The notes: generated from the sequence alone by a model not told the origin. A stretch of DNA of 64,000 nucleotides from Brenneria nigrifluens DSM 30175 = ATCC 13028 (GCF_005484965.1 NZ_CP034036.1:62001-126000), one strand, 5' to 3'. Positions 51,729 through 61,380 are shown, counted from the first letter of the stretch. Translations and numbers: made by a program.

Positions 51729-53090
51729 TCACTTGTCCTGTTGTTCGAAAGCGGTTTGCAGGGCGTTCACCAACTGATCGCAACCGGCCTTGTCAATCAC
51801 CAGCGGCGGCGCCAGCACCAGTTTAGGGCCGACCGGGCGTACTACCGCGCCGGCTTCGCGGGTTGCTTGCGCAATACGGAAAGCCAGATTGTTATCCGGC
51901 GCCAGAGAAGCCTTGGTGGTTTTATCTTCCACCAAATCAAGCACAATCATCAGTCCTTTGCCCCGCACGTCGCCGACGGAGGGAAAGCGTTGTTCGAACG
52001 ATTGCAACCGGCCCAGTAAATATTCCCCCATGTGCGCCGCATTGACCGGCAAGTTTTCCTTTTCCACAATATCGAGTACCGCCAGACCGGCGGCACAGGC
52101 CAGCGGATGACCGCCGTAGGTGTAACCCGTCATCAGCAGACCGCGGGCATCGCGGTTTTGCAGATAGGCTTCTTCAATGCGTTGATTAAACACGGTGGCC
52201 GAGAGCGGTACATAGCCCGCGGTTAGGGCTTTGGCAAACACCATGATGTCGGGTTTGACGCCCCAGCCGCGGGAGCCGAACAGCGCGCCGCTACGGCCGA
52301 AGCCGGTGACGACCTCGTCGGCGATCAGCAGCACGCCATGCCGGTCGCACACTTCCCGCACCAGCGGCCAGAAGTTGGCGGGCGGAACGATGACCCCGCC
52401 GGCGCCTTGCACCGGTTCGGCGATAAACGCGGCGATGGTGTCCGCGCCGTGGTACAGGATTTCGCGCTCCAACTGTTCGGCGACCAGCTTGCCCAATTCG
52501 GCCGGATCGTCGCAGTTCCAGGGGTTGCGGTACAGACACGGTGATTCAATCTGGGAGCATCCTTCCAGCAGCGGACCGTAGCCCAGACGATAGACGGGCA
52601 GGCCGGATACCGATGTGCCGCCGATATGTACGCCGTGATAGGCATTTTTCAGCGAAATAAAGCGGGTGCGGCGCGGCTCGCCTTGCAGGATCCAGTATTG
52701 ACGCGCCACCTTGAGTGCAGTCTCCACGCCATCCGATCCGCCCAGACCGTACAGTACGCGGCTCATCCCCTCCGGCTGAGTCATTTCGATGAGCTTGCTC
52801 GACAGCTTTTCAGCCGCCGGATGGCTCACGCCGTCGAATAGCTGGTAATAAGACAGTTCATCCATCTGCCTGCCGATGGCGGCTTTCACTTCCGGGCGGT
52901 TATGGCCGACGTTGACGCACCATAACCCGGCGAAGCCGTCCAGCATTTTACGGCCTTTATCATCCCACACGTACAGGCCGTCGCTTTTAACAATACGCAG
53001 CGGCTCACGGTTTACCCAATCATTCGGATGGGCCATCGGGTGCCAGAAACGGTAGGCGTTGGGCCCGGCGGCGTTGTTTTGCATAGTCAT
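51729..53090 (-). CDS. Class III aminotransferase (omega-amino acid/polyamine:pyruvate type)
   Basis: 453 residues. MAHPNDWVNREPLRIVKSDGLYVWDDKG and LDGFAGLWCVNVGHNRPEV are typical of the SpuC / omega-amino acid:pyruvate branch. The PLP aspartate is in LLIADEVVTGFGRSGALFGS and the lysine in MVFAKALTAGYVPLSA; LKNAYHGVHIGGTSVSG is the family substrate-phosphate region. It is transcribed after the APC permease (33-base gap) and before the porin, suggesting uptake and deamination of one amine or omega-amino acid. Substrate not determinable; it is distinct from the aminotransferase at 10371. Confidence 0.87.
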   Translation of the reverse strand: MTMQNNAAGPNAYRFWHPMAHPNDWVNREPLRIVKSDGLYVWDDKGRKMLDGFAGLWCVNVGHNRPEVKAAIGRQMDELSYYQLFDGVSHPAAEKLSSKLIEMTQPEGMSRVLYGLGGSDGVETALKVARQYWILQGEPRRTRFISLKNAYHGVHIGGTSVSGLPVYRLGYGPLLEGCSQIESPCLYRNPWNCDDPAELGKLVAEQLEREILYHGADTIAAFIAEPVQGAGGVIVPPANFWPLVREVCDRHGVLLIADEVVTGFGRSGALFGSRGWGVKPDIMVFAKALTAGYVPLSATVFNQRIEEAYLQNRDARGLLMTGYTYGGHPLACAAGLAVLDIVEKENLPVNAAHMGEYLLGRLQSFEQRFPSVGDVRGKGLMIVLDLVEDKTTKASLAPDNNLAFRIAQATREAGAVVRPVGPKLVLAPPLVIDKAGCDQLVNALQTAFEQQDK

Positions 53091-53123
53091 ATTCGCTACT
53101 CCATGAAAATTGAGGAAAGGGGG

Positions 53124-54548
53124 TTAAAGACTCTCGACGATTTGACCGACTTTCGAATAGCGTTCCGGATTCAGGCGGCTTAAGAAATGGGCGCCCACAA
53201 ATCCGCTTAACGCGACGATTAACACCAGATACGGCAGCAATGAAACAACCGGGGATGAGGAGCCGCTCAGGACATCGAGATTACCGATCACCATCACCAG
53301 CGCCGCCAGCATGCCCGCCGCCGCAATAACCGGGGCAATCAGCCTGCTCCACCAGGAAACCGGCAGCGAGGCTTGGCGCAGGAAGTAGACGATCACGGCG
53401 ACGGAGACGCTGAACTGCAACAGCAGGATCGACATGCTGCCCAGCGCGGACGCCCAGGAAAAAACATGCGCCATCGGGTCAAGCCGGGCGAGTGCGAACA
53501 GCGCCGTTGAAGAGAGCATGAAGCCCCCCTGAACGATGCTCGCCACATAGGGCGTCTGGTGGGCCGGATGCGTTTTCGCCATTTTCGACCACAGCAGACC
53601 GTCGCGGCTGATGGCGAATAAGTAGCGCGAAAGGGTGTTATGAAACGCCTGCGCGGCGGCGAAAAGGCTGGTCAGCAGCAGGAGGGACATCACATGGATC
53701 GCCCAGGAGCCCAGGACGCTCTCCGTCACGCTGAAGATAAACATGCCGGGATCCTTTGCCACTACCTCCGCGATGTTCGCCGAACCGACATACTGAACGA
53801 AGGCCCAGCCGGTCAGGGCGAAAAACGCGGTGATTAACGTTACCGCCAGCAGCGTGGCGCGCGGAATGATTTTTCTCGGATCACGGCACTCTTCCGAATA
53901 AATGGCGGTGGCTTCAAAACCGACGAAAGAGCAGATAGCGAAGATCATGGCTATACCGACATCGCCGTGGAATACGGTTGACGGACTAAATGAACTCAGA
54001 TCGAAGGCGATGGGCTGGGTGAGGATAGCGGCGTCGGCCAGTAGCACAATACCGACTTCCAGCAGCATCAGTATCCCCAGCACCTTACCGCCCAGCTCGA
54101 CTTTGGCGATGCCGAGCGACACCACCAGCGCCTGCATCGCCAGCGAAAACAGCCACCAGGGAACCGCGATCCCGGCTTGCTCCTCAAGAAACAGCGAGCA
54201 GAAGAAGCCAAACATGGCGGTAACGGCAAGCTGTATCGCCGTATAGGCCAGCAGCGCGATGCCTAATCCGGCGATACCGCTGCGGGCGCCCAACCCCTGG
54301 GCGATGTAGGCGTAAAATGCTCCGGCATTGACCACGTAGCGGCTCATCGCAATGAATCCGAAGCTGAAAACGAACAATAACACCCCGGCTAATACATAAA
54401 CCCCCGGTACGCCGGCGCCGTTTCCCGCCATAAAGGCGACGGGCAGCCCCCCGATAACCCCGGTTAACGGCGATGCGGCGGCGATGACGAAAAAGATAAT
54501 TGACCACAGTCCGAGACTGCCTTTTTGAAGCTGATTGCTCTGTGCCAT
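53124..54548 (-). CDS. APC-family amino acid/amine permease
   Basis: 474 residues, about twelve membrane spans. It opens with SLGLWSIIFFVIAAASPLTGVIGGLPVAF and contains CSFVGFEATAIYSEECRDPRKIIPRATLLAV, the APC superfamily consensus in TM6-7, and AAQAFHNTLSRYLFAISRDGLLW. It probably imports the substrate of the following aminotransferase. An AraC-type regulator gene lies upstream on the same strand, 80 bases away. Confidence 0.88.
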   Translation of the reverse strand: MAQSNQLQKGSLGLWSIIFFVIAAASPLTGVIGGLPVAFMAGNGAGVPGVYVLAGVLLFVFSFGFIAMSRYVVNAGAFYAYIAQGLGARSGIAGLGIALLAYTAIQLAVTAMFGFFCSLFLEEQAGIAVPWWLFSLAMQALVVSLGIAKVELGGKVLGILMLLEVGIVLLADAAILTQPIAFDLSSFSPSTVFHGDVGIAMIFAICSFVGFEATAIYSEECRDPRKIIPRATLLAVTLITAFFALTGWAFVQYVGSANIAEVVAKDPGMFIFSVTESVLGSWAIHVMSLLLLTSLFAAAQAFHNTLSRYLFAISRDGLLWSKMAKTHPAHQTPYVASIVQGGFMLSSTALFALARLDPMAHVFSWASALGSMSILLLQFSVSVAVIVYFLRQASLPVSWWSRLIAPVIAAAGMLAALVMVIGNLDVLSGSSSPVVSLLPYLVLIVALSGFVGAHFLSRLNPERYSKVGQIVESL

Positions 54549-54628
54549 GTTCCTGTCCCCTGCTTAATGGATCATGGCCAGTCTATGAAGCGGTGGGGCG
54601 TTGCCGTTATCGAAATCTGGCAAACCTT

Positions 54629-55591
54629 TCAGTTAAGGTGACGAATGGCTTTGAGCGTCATGGAGGGCAGCTCACCAAACAGGCGCTTATAATCGACGGT
54701 GAACTGAGATAGGTGCCAGAATCCCCATTTTGAGGCGATTTCGCTGATGTTTGCGTCTTTATTGCCGACGACCAGCATCCTTTTTACACCGTTTAGCCGC
54801 ATATTTTTGAGAAAAACCGCCGGGCTTTGTCCGGTCACGGTCTCAAAGCAGTTCTGTAACGTCCGGCGGGAAGTGTGCGTCATCAGGCATAACTCATCCA
54901 TGGTCAGCGGACGATCCCGGTTTTCCATCAGCGCTTCCTGCGCTTTGGCCACCACGCGCTGCGCTTTCTGGCGTGAATGTTTTACCGAAGGGGGCTGTTT
55001 ACCGATCACGTCAAAAAAGGAGAACGCCAATCCTCTTATGTCGCTCTTGAACTGGAGTCTGGCCTGCTTTTCCGCCATCTGCAGCGGATGCTCTATCATG
55101 CTGTGGAGCATTGCCGTTATCTGTTGTCTGATGCGTGACGCCAACGCATCGTTTCTGACGGCATAAACGGCATGCGGTAATTCATCGATTATGTCCGGGA
55201 GTAGGGAAAGCGGGATACTTAATACCTGCAATGAAGAGTACTCTGGCGTTTGCAGCATCAGTTCACCGCGCTTGTAAGACCAGGTCACATCCTGAGTGGT
55301 CAGGTTTTTACCCATCCAGCGCGTTTCGCCGGATAAGACATTAAACACGCCGAGGCAGAGCGTTCCCTCGCGGGCCTCACCGCTTTGAAACACCGATTGG
55401 GACAGCCGCTCTTCGTAAAATTGCACGCCGTCCAGCCAGGCTTCCTGAATGTTTCCTTCAAAACGGCCCTGGGAAATTTGGTCATAGCGTAATGACCAGT
55501 CGGTAAGGAGTTGACTGTGCTGAGCCAGTTCTTGAATGCGTGAGGCGCAGCGGAAACCATTCTGGTGACTTGAATAAGAAGTGAGTTCCAT
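54629..55591 (-). CDS. AraC-family regulator (EutR-like)
   Basis: 320 residues. The N-terminal sensor part (about 1-200) is not a cupin I recognise. The C-terminal double helix-turn-helix is clear from about 220 on (RPLTMDELCLMTHTSRRTLQNCFETVTGQSPAVFLKNMRLNGVKR and ISEIASKWGFWHLSQFTVDYKRLFGELPS). The GFWHLSQF stretch is shared with EutR and related regulators of amine catabolism. It likely activates the permease-aminotransferase-porin genes in response to their amine substrate. Confidence 0.86.
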   Translation of the reverse strand: MELTSYSSHQNGFRCASRIQELAQHSQLLTDWSLRYDQISQGRFEGNIQEAWLDGVQFYEERLSQSVFQSGEAREGTLCLGVFNVLSGETRWMGKNLTTQDVTWSYKRGELMLQTPEYSSLQVLSIPLSLLPDIIDELPHAVYAVRNDALASRIRQQITAMLHSMIEHPLQMAEKQARLQFKSDIRGLAFSFFDVIGKQPPSVKHSRQKAQRVVAKAQEALMENRDRPLTMDELCLMTHTSRRTLQNCFETVTGQSPAVFLKNMRLNGVKRMLVVGNKDANISEIASKWGFWHLSQFTVDYKRLFGELPSMTLKAIRHLN

Positions 55592-56005
55592 GATCTGTCC
55601 TTACCTGAAAAAGAGGGTAACAAAGATCAGCAAAAATCAAGCCATGAAAATATCGAAATATGGCAGAATTTTTATCTATTAAATAATAAATTACAGATAC
55701 TTATTTTTTTGATTTTCCTTAATTAAGGCATAAATATATTTTCCGCTTAATATCAGACTAAAACCCTCTCTCCCGCTGCACCAATATGGATGAGTTGCTC
55801 ATTTTTAAAGCAATGCCGCCTCGGCGATCCCGTCCGCTATCATCTTGAAACGCCGTGGCGGCAAGAGTACCAGGGGCGCCGCTTGTCGTTCTGCGGCATG
55901 AACTGACTGATTCGACTATGCTTACGGTTATCTGAAACACACTTGCGGCATGTTCCCTATGCGAAAACCACGACGAGCGACAGGCATGCAAAACAGGGGT
56001 ATGGA
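55592..56005. other. Divergent gap between the AraC regulator and yiaF
   Basis: About 410 bases; the part near the regulator is AT-rich. No reading frame is supported: the frame at 55758-56051 overlaps the yiaF start and has no recognisable product. Promoters of both genes must lie here but no strong -35/-10 pair stood out. Confidence 0.4.
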
Positions 56006-56722
56006 ATGAAAGGATTGATGGAATATCGTTCACGCTGGCTGCTGCCGGCACTGATGTTTTTTATGGCGTTACAACTGGCTGGCTGCGGTGACTCCGAGGC
56101 CGAACAACGCCGGGCATTTACCGATTTTCTGCAAAGCGTCCAACTGCAACAGGATGGGAAATTACCGGCGCTGACCGAAGAGCAAAAGAAGAGCTTCGGC
56201 CCTTTTATCAATGACTACGCGGTATTGACCACCTTTTCCCAGCAGGTGAATCAAGCGGTGGCGGGGAGCTTGAAGCCCCTGCTGGAGCAGGTCTCCCGTA
56301 TTCGCATCCCGCGGGATTATCTGTCGCAGCGCGACAATCTGCGACAATCCATCGGGGCGATGAATCTGCTGGGGCAGCAGGTTCAGGCCGCAAAGGCCCA
56401 GGCGGATAATGCCCGCCGCGCGCTCAAACAGCCGGAAGAATTACAGGTCGTCTATGAACGGCTGTATGCGCGGACCGTCACGCAGCCGACCAATGCATTG
56501 CTGCCGCTCGTCCCCAGCGCCATCGCCTTTGCGCAAAGCCTGATTCAGGTGGGGGATTACCTTGAGGCCCAGGGCGATCGGGTGGTGTTCGCCGAAGCAA
56601 CGGTGCAGTTTCATACGCCCGAGCAGGTGGCGCAATACAACGGCATGGTTGCCAACCTGCCGATTCAGCAACGGAATTTAATGACTGCGCTGAAAGGAGT
56701 GAACGGCGTGCTCCATCCCTAA
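56006..56722 (+). CDS. yiaF: DUF3053 lipoprotein YiaF
   Basis: 238 residues from ATG 56006; the open frame to 55943 lacks family support. The signal ends in a lipobox, LAGC (ALQLAGCGDSEAEQRR), so it is a lipoprotein. The mature part is the DUF3053 helical domain (FTDFLQSVQLQQDGKLPALTEEQKKSFGPFINDYAVL; IRIPRDYLSQRDNLRQSIGAMNLLGQQVQ). Aspartate after the lipobox is not at position +2 (CGDS), suggesting outer-membrane sorting. The function of YiaF is unknown; it lies upstream of mtlA. Confidence 0.9.
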   Translation: MKGLMEYRSRWLLPALMFFMALQLAGCGDSEAEQRRAFTDFLQSVQLQQDGKLPALTEEQKKSFGPFINDYAVLTTFSQQVNQAVAGSLKPLLEQVSRIRIPRDYLSQRDNLRQSIGAMNLLGQQVQAAKAQADNARRALKQPEELQVVYERLYARTVTQPTNALLPLVPSAIAFAQSLIQVGDYLEAQGDRVVFAEATVQFHTPEQVAQYNGMVANLPIQQRNLMTALKGVNGVLHP

Positions 56723-56765
56723 TTACCCGCCATACGCCTAATCCGGCGACGCAATGAAAATAAAT

Positions 56766-56942
56766 TGTGATTTGCGTCGCATAAAACAAACAAATGCCCA
56801 CCTGTAAAATGTGATGTTAATCACGTATATGGCGTGAAAGCCATCCCCAATCTAGCCATTTTTTTAGTTTTTTATATTTTTTTGTGAACCAAGTCACTCA
56901 CTTGTATCGTTGGTGTGGGGTGTTTGTGTGATTTTTGTCACA
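56766..56942 (+). promoter_or_regulatory. mtlA promoter region with four CRP sites
   Basis: CRP-type sites (TGTGA-N6-TCACA): 56766-56781 (TGTGA/TCGCA), 56810-56825 (TGTGA/TCACG), 56883-56898 (TGTGA/TCACT) and 56927-56942 (TGTGA/TCACA, perfect). The E. coli mtlA promoter likewise has multiple CRP sites. These should give strong catabolite control of the mannitol operon. Confidence 0.8.
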
Positions 56943-57084
56943 AAAATGACACCATGTTGCGCTATTGAAACAGAGTGCTAGAGTCCGCGTTACATACAGT
57001 AATACCGGCGGATAGCGTTATACCGTCTCACGATAATTATCACGCGCTCTTATTGTCAGCGCGTCTCAATAGGGGTGTGTTTTT

Positions 57085-59001
57085 ATGCTTTCACCAGATA
57101 TCAAGATCAAAGTTCAGAACTTTGGTCGCTTTCTGAGCAACATGGTGATGCCCAATATCGGCGCATTTATCGCCTGGGGTATCATTACCGCACTGTTTAT
57201 ACCTACGGGCTGGATCCCCAACGAGACGCTGGCGAAACTCGTCGGGCCGATGATTAGCTATCTGCTGCCGCTGCTGATCGGCTATACCGGCGGTCGCCTG
57301 GTGTTTGGCGAACGCGGCGGCGTGGTCGGGGCGATCACCACTATGGGGGTGATCGCCGGAGCGGATATTCCGATGTTCATGGGGGCGATGATTGTCGGCC
57401 CGTTGGGCGGCTGGGCGATTAAACGTTTCGACGGCCTGGTTGACGGCAAAATCAAAAGCGGTTTTGAAATGCTGGTCAACAACTTCTCCGCGGGCATCAT
57501 CGGTATGTTGCTGGCGATCCTGTCGTTCCTGGCCATCGGTCCGCTGGTCGAAGTCTTTTCCCAGGTTCTGGCCGCCGGCGTCAAGATCATGGTGCAGAAT
57601 AGCCTGCTGCCGTTGACCTCTGTTTTCGTCGAACCGGCAAAAATTCTGTTCCTGAATAATGCCATCAACCACGGTATCTTCTCGCCGCTGGGTATTCAGC
57701 AGGCGACGGAGACCGGGAAATCCATCTTCTTCCTGATTGAGGCTAACCCAGGCCCCGGTATGGGCGTACTGATGGCCTATATGTTCTTTGGCCGCGGCAA
57801 TGCGAAGGAGTCCGCTCCGGGGGCGGCGATTATCCACTTCTTCGGCGGGATCCACGAAATTTATTTCCCTTATGTGCTGATGAATCCGCGGCTGATTATA
57901 GCGGTGATCCTGGGCGGGATGACCGGCGTATTCACGCTGAGCCTGCTGGGCGGCGGCCTGATCTCTCCGGCGTCGCCGGGTTCTATTCTGGCGGTATTGG
58001 CCATGACGCCGAAAGGCGCCTATTTCGCCAACGTGGTGGCGATTGCGGCGGCCTTCACGGTTTCCTTCATCGTTTCCGCCATTCTGCTGAAAAGCGGCAA
58101 AAACAAGGACGAGGAAGATATTGGCGAGGCCACCCGCCGGGTGCAGGATATGAAAGCGACCTCCAAGGGCCAAAACCGCACCGATGGCGGCGTTAGCGGC
58201 GACCTGAGCACGGTACGTAAAATCATCGTCGCCTGCGATGCCGGCATGGGTTCCAGCGCCATGGGGGCCGGGGTGCTGCGCAAAAAAGTGCAGGATGCCG
58301 GGCTGAGCAATATTTCGGTGACCAACAACGCCATCAACAACCTGCCGGACGATGTCGATCTGGTGATCACCCACCGCGATCTCACCGAACGCGCCCTGCG
58401 CCATGCGCCGCAGGCGCAGCATATCTCGCTGACCAATTTCCTTGACAGCCAGCTGTATGGCGATCTGGTGGCGCGTCTGGTCGCCGCGCAAGGCAGCGCC
58501 TCTCAGGGGCCGAAAGCCGCGGCAGCCAAACCGGATGTCGCCGGCGAAGGGGCAACGCTGTTTCAGCTTGGCGCTGACAACATCTTCCTTAACCAACATG
58601 CCGCCACCAAAGAGCAGGCCATCCGTTTTGCCGGCGAGCAGCTGGTGCAGGGCGGCTTCGTCAAGCCGGAATACGTGGATGCCATGCTGGAGCGTGAAAA
58701 ACTGACTTCCACCTATCTGGGCGAATCCATTGCGGTGCCGCACGGCACCATCGAAGCGAAAGACCAGGTACTGAAAACCGGCGTGGTGTTCTGCCAGTAC
58801 CCCGACGGCGTGCGCTTTGGCGAGGATGAGGATGACATCGCGCGTTTGGTTATCGGTATCGCCGCCCGTAATAACGAGCACATTCAGGTAATTACCAGCC
58901 TGACCAATGCGCTGGATGATGAAGCGGTGATTGAACGTCTGACGCATACCCAGGACGCGCAGGAAGTGCTTGACCTGCTGTCCGGTAAAAAGAACGCCTG
59001 A
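57085..59001 (+). CDS. mtlA: Mannitol PTS permease, fused EIICBA
   Basis: 638 residues, normal for MtlA. The membrane EIIC domain (1 to about 345) includes NMVMPNIGAFIAWGII and FFGGIHEIYFPYVLMNPRL, the GI(H)E sugar-binding motif. EIIB (about 378-470) has the phosphocysteine in IIVACDAGMGSSAMGAGVL. EIIA (about 495-638) carries the phosphohistidine in ESIAVPHGTIEAKD. It imports and phosphorylates D-mannitol to mannitol 1-phosphate. It is the first gene of mtlADR, with four CRP sites upstream and a hairpin before mtlD. Confidence 0.97.
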   Translation: MLSPDIKIKVQNFGRFLSNMVMPNIGAFIAWGIITALFIPTGWIPNETLAKLVGPMISYLLPLLIGYTGGRLVFGERGGVVGAITTMGVIAGADIPMFMGAMIVGPLGGWAIKRFDGLVDGKIKSGFEMLVNNFSAGIIGMLLAILSFLAIGPLVEVFSQVLAAGVKIMVQNSLLPLTSVFVEPAKILFLNNAINHGIFSPLGIQQATETGKSIFFLIEANPGPGMGVLMAYMFFGRGNAKESAPGAAIIHFFGGIHEIYFPYVLMNPRLIIAVILGGMTGVFTLSLLGGGLISPASPGSILAVLAMTPKGAYFANVVAIAAAFTVSFIVSAILLKSGKNKDEEDIGEATRRVQDMKATSKGQNRTDGGVSGDLSTVRKIIVACDAGMGSSAMGAGVLRKKVQDAGLSNISVTNNAINNLPDDVDLVITHRDLTERALRHAPQAQHISLTNFLDSQLYGDLVARLVAAQGSASQGPKAAAAKPDVAGEGATLFQLGADNIFLNQHAATKEQAIRFAGEQLVQGGFVKPEYVDAMLEREKLTSTYLGESIAVPHGTIEAKDQVLKTGVVFCQYPDGVRFGEDEDDIARLVIGIAARNNEHIQVITSLTNALDDEAVIERLTHTQDAQEVLDLLSGKKNA

Positions 59002-59013
59002 CTATACGGTAGC

Positions 59014-59038
59014 GCCGCCCGCGGGCGGCCTCTTTTTT
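59014..59038 (+). terminator. Terminator-like hairpin between mtlA and mtlD
   Basis: GCCGCCCGCGGGCGGC (59014-59029) is a perfect palindrome followed by CTCTTTTTTCT. It has the form of an intrinsic terminator but sits inside the operon, so it probably acts as an attenuator lowering mtlD relative to mtlA. Confidence 0.65.
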
Positions 59039-59062
59039 CTTCGTTCTAAAAGGGTAAGCATA

Positions 59063-60211
59063 ATGAAAGCATTACATTTCGGTGCCGGTAATATCGGCCG
59101 TGGATTTATCGGCAAGCTGTTGGCCGACGCCAATATAGAACTGACGTTCGCCGACGTCAGCCAGCCGCTGCTGGAGGCGTTGAATAGTCGCAAAAGCTAT
59201 CAGGTGCGTATTGTGGGAGAGCAAACGCAGACCGAAAACGTCAGTAACGTGAGCGCGGTTCACAGCGGCAGCCAGGAAGCGGTGGCGCTGATCGCCGACG
59301 TCGATCTGGTCACCACGGCCGTCGGGCCGCAGATTCTGGAAATGATTGCCGGGACCATCGCCCAGGGGCTGGTGCAACGTCAGGATAACGGCAATGCGCG
59401 GCCGTTGAATATTATCGCCTGTGAAAATATGGTGCGCGGCACCAGCCAGCTTAAGCAGCATGTGCTGAAACTGCTGCCGCAAGATAAGCTGGAGTGGGTG
59501 GCGGAGCATGTGGGATTCGTCGATTCCGCGGTCGACCGTATCGTGCCGCCTTCCGAGGCCGGCAGCAGCGATGTGCTGGCGGTGACGGTGGAAACCTTCA
59601 GCGAATGGATTGTCGACCGGACCCAGTTCAACGGCGAGCCGCCGGTCATCCCCGGTATGGAATTGACCGATAGCCTGATGGCGTTTGTCGAGCGTAAGCT
59701 GTTTACGCTGAACACCGGTCATGCCATTACCGCCTATCTGGGCCGGCAGGCCGCACATCAGACCATCCGCGACGCCATTCTCGATCCGCAGGTGCGCGCC
59801 GTGGTTAAAGGGGCGATGGAAGAGAGCGGCGCGGTGCTGATTAAACGCTACGGTTTTGACGCCGATAAACACGCCGCCTATATCGATAAGATTCTTGGCC
59901 GTTTTGAAAATCCCTACCTGCACGATGACGTGGAACGCGTGGGGCGCCAGCCGCTGCGCAAGCTGAGCGCCGGCGACCGGCTGATTAAGCCGCTGCTGGG
60001 TACGCTGGAATATCAACTGCCGCATGACAACCTGATTATCGGTATCGCGGCGGCGATGCATTACCGCAGCGAGCAGGATCCGCAGGCGCAGGAACTGGCC
60101 GCGCTGCTGCAAAAAGTGGGGCCGCAGGCCGCGCTGGCGCAGATTTCCGGTCTGGACGCCGACAGTAAGGTTGTCGCGCAGGCGGTGAATGTGTATAACG
60201 CCATGCGGTGA
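59063..60211 (+). CDS. mtlD: Mannitol-1-phosphate 5-dehydrogenase
   Basis: 382 residues from ATG 59063, identical in length to E. coli MtlD; the frame open to 58970 runs into mtlA. MKALHFGAGNIGRGFIGKLL is the NAD fold start. The catalytic lysine lies in VERKLFTLNTGHAITAYLG (polyol dehydrogenase K-x4-N-x2-H pattern), with DSAVDRIVPP upstream. It converts mannitol 1-phosphate to fructose 6-phosphate with NAD. Confidence 0.97.
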   Translation: MKALHFGAGNIGRGFIGKLLADANIELTFADVSQPLLEALNSRKSYQVRIVGEQTQTENVSNVSAVHSGSQEAVALIADVDLVTTAVGPQILEMIAGTIAQGLVQRQDNGNARPLNIIACENMVRGTSQLKQHVLKLLPQDKLEWVAEHVGFVDSAVDRIVPPSEAGSSDVLAVTVETFSEWIVDRTQFNGEPPVIPGMELTDSLMAFVERKLFTLNTGHAITAYLGRQAAHQTIRDAILDPQVRAVVKGAMEESGAVLIKRYGFDADKHAAYIDKILGRFENPYLHDDVERVGRQPLRKLSAGDRLIKPLLGTLEYQLPHDNLIIGIAAAMHYRSEQDPQAQELAALLQKVGPQAALAQISGLDADSKVVAQAVNVYNAMR

Positions 60212-60390
60212 TCGGCGCGTCCCGGCACGAGGTAGGTTTGGCCTTTGCCTGATTCCCGCGGGCGTTCGCAACCTTGATGTTGGGAACAGGCGATGTCGGA
60301 TATAACCGATGTCGCCGTACACTCGCCGGCGAGCCATATTACCGGAGGTGGGAGCGATCTGTGCGCGGGCTAAAGGTACGAGAAGGGACG

Positions 60391-60921
60391 ATGGAAAAAA
60401 CACAGGCGTTTGAAAACCGGGTGCTGGAAGCGCTGAATGCGGCGACGACGGTGCGCAGCTTTATGCTGCGGGCCGTTGAGCTGTTGGCCGAAGCGGCCGG
60501 CATCCTGATGTTGCAGGTGTTTCGCAAGGACGACTATGCGGTAAAATATGCGGTTGAGCCGCTGATGACGGGAAGCGGTCCGCTGGGCGATCTTTCCGTG
60601 CGTCTCAAGCTGATTTACGGATTGGGGATAATCAGCCGTAAAGAGTATGAGGATGCCGAATTGCTGATGGCGCTGGGTGAAGAACTGACGCACGACGAGC
60701 ATGATTACCGCTTTACCGATGATGAAATTCTCGGTCCGATTGGCGAATTGCACTGCGTCAGCGCGCTGCCCGCCGAGCCGCCCCTGCCCGCTGACGGCGA
60801 CTCGGAGGATCGGTTGCTGATCGGTATGCGGCAACAGCGTTATCAGCAGATGGTTCGCTCCACGCTGGTGCTTTCGCTCACGGAGCTGATTTCCCAAATC
60901 AGCTTGAAAAAAGCCTTTTGA
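60391..60921 (+). CDS. mtlR: Mannitol operon repressor MtlR
   Basis: 176 residues from ATG 60391 with AAGGGA upstream; E. coli MtlR is about 195 with an N-terminal extension that is not seen here. VFRKDDYAVKYAVEPL, GPLGDLSVRLKLIYGLGIISRKEYEDAELLMALGEEL and SLTELISQISLKKAF are the conserved MtlR stretches. It lacks a DNA-binding motif and represses mtl genes by an indirect mechanism. A frame open to 60274 is not protein-like. Confidence 0.94.
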   Translation: MEKTQAFENRVLEALNAATTVRSFMLRAVELLAEAAGILMLQVFRKDDYAVKYAVEPLMTGSGPLGDLSVRLKLIYGLGIISRKEYEDAELLMALGEELTHDEHDYRFTDDEILGPIGELHCVSALPAEPPLPADGDSEDRLLIGMRQQRYQQMVRSTLVLSLTELISQISLKKAF

Positions 60922-61017
60922 CCGCTGTTTCTCCACCCTCGTCCACTGCACCGGCAACCGGTTTAGTGTATGCTTGTTCCCCCGCATGATTCTCCCGGTA
61001 CATAGGTTTATTAGGTT

Positions 61018-61380
61018 ATGAAAGAGCAGGAAAAAGCAGAAATAAAACGCCTCAGCGATCAGTTGGATAAGTTGAACCGTAAGCAGGTTACGCTGCTGGA
61101 ACAAGGGGATGCGGAAGCGATAACCCTTAATCAGGAAGCATGCGGGAAGCTGGCGGCGGAAATTGAGCGTCTGCGCAATGTCAGAGAGCAGAAGCTCAGC
61201 CTGGAAGCGCAAAAGCTGGCCCGTCTGCCGTTTAGCCGCGCCATCAGCAAAAAAGAGCAGGCCAATCTGGGCGCGTTGAAGAAAAGCGTACGCGGATTGG
61301 TGGTGGTGCACCCCATGACGGCGCTGGGGCGTGAAATGGGCCTGAAAGAGATGACGGGCTACGCGCCAAAACCCTTTTAG
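61018..61380 (+). CDS. yibL: YibL family ribosome-associated protein
   Basis: 120 residues, the usual YibL length. Residues 1-65 are highly charged helix, probably coiled coil (KEQEKAEIKRLSDQLDKLNRKQVTLLE). The C-terminal part is the conserved FSRAISKKEQANLGALKKSVRGLVVVHPMTALGREMGL. YibL copurifies with ribosomes in E. coli; its role is unclear. Its place after mtlR is conserved in enterobacteria. Confidence 0.93.
   Translation: MKEQEKAEIKRLSDQLDKLNRKQVTLLEQGDAEAITLNQEACGKLAAEIERLRNVREQKLSLEAQKLARLPFSRAISKKEQANLGALKKSVRGLVVVHPMTALGREMGLKEMTGYAPKPF

Noticed and set aside
57091..58947. 618-codon open frame antisense to mtlA
   Set aside because: Mirrors mtlA codon bias; His/Arg/Gln-rich sequence without protein features.
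59072..60403. 443-codon open frame antisense to mtlD
   Set aside because: Shadow of mtlD; no ribosome site and no family resemblance.
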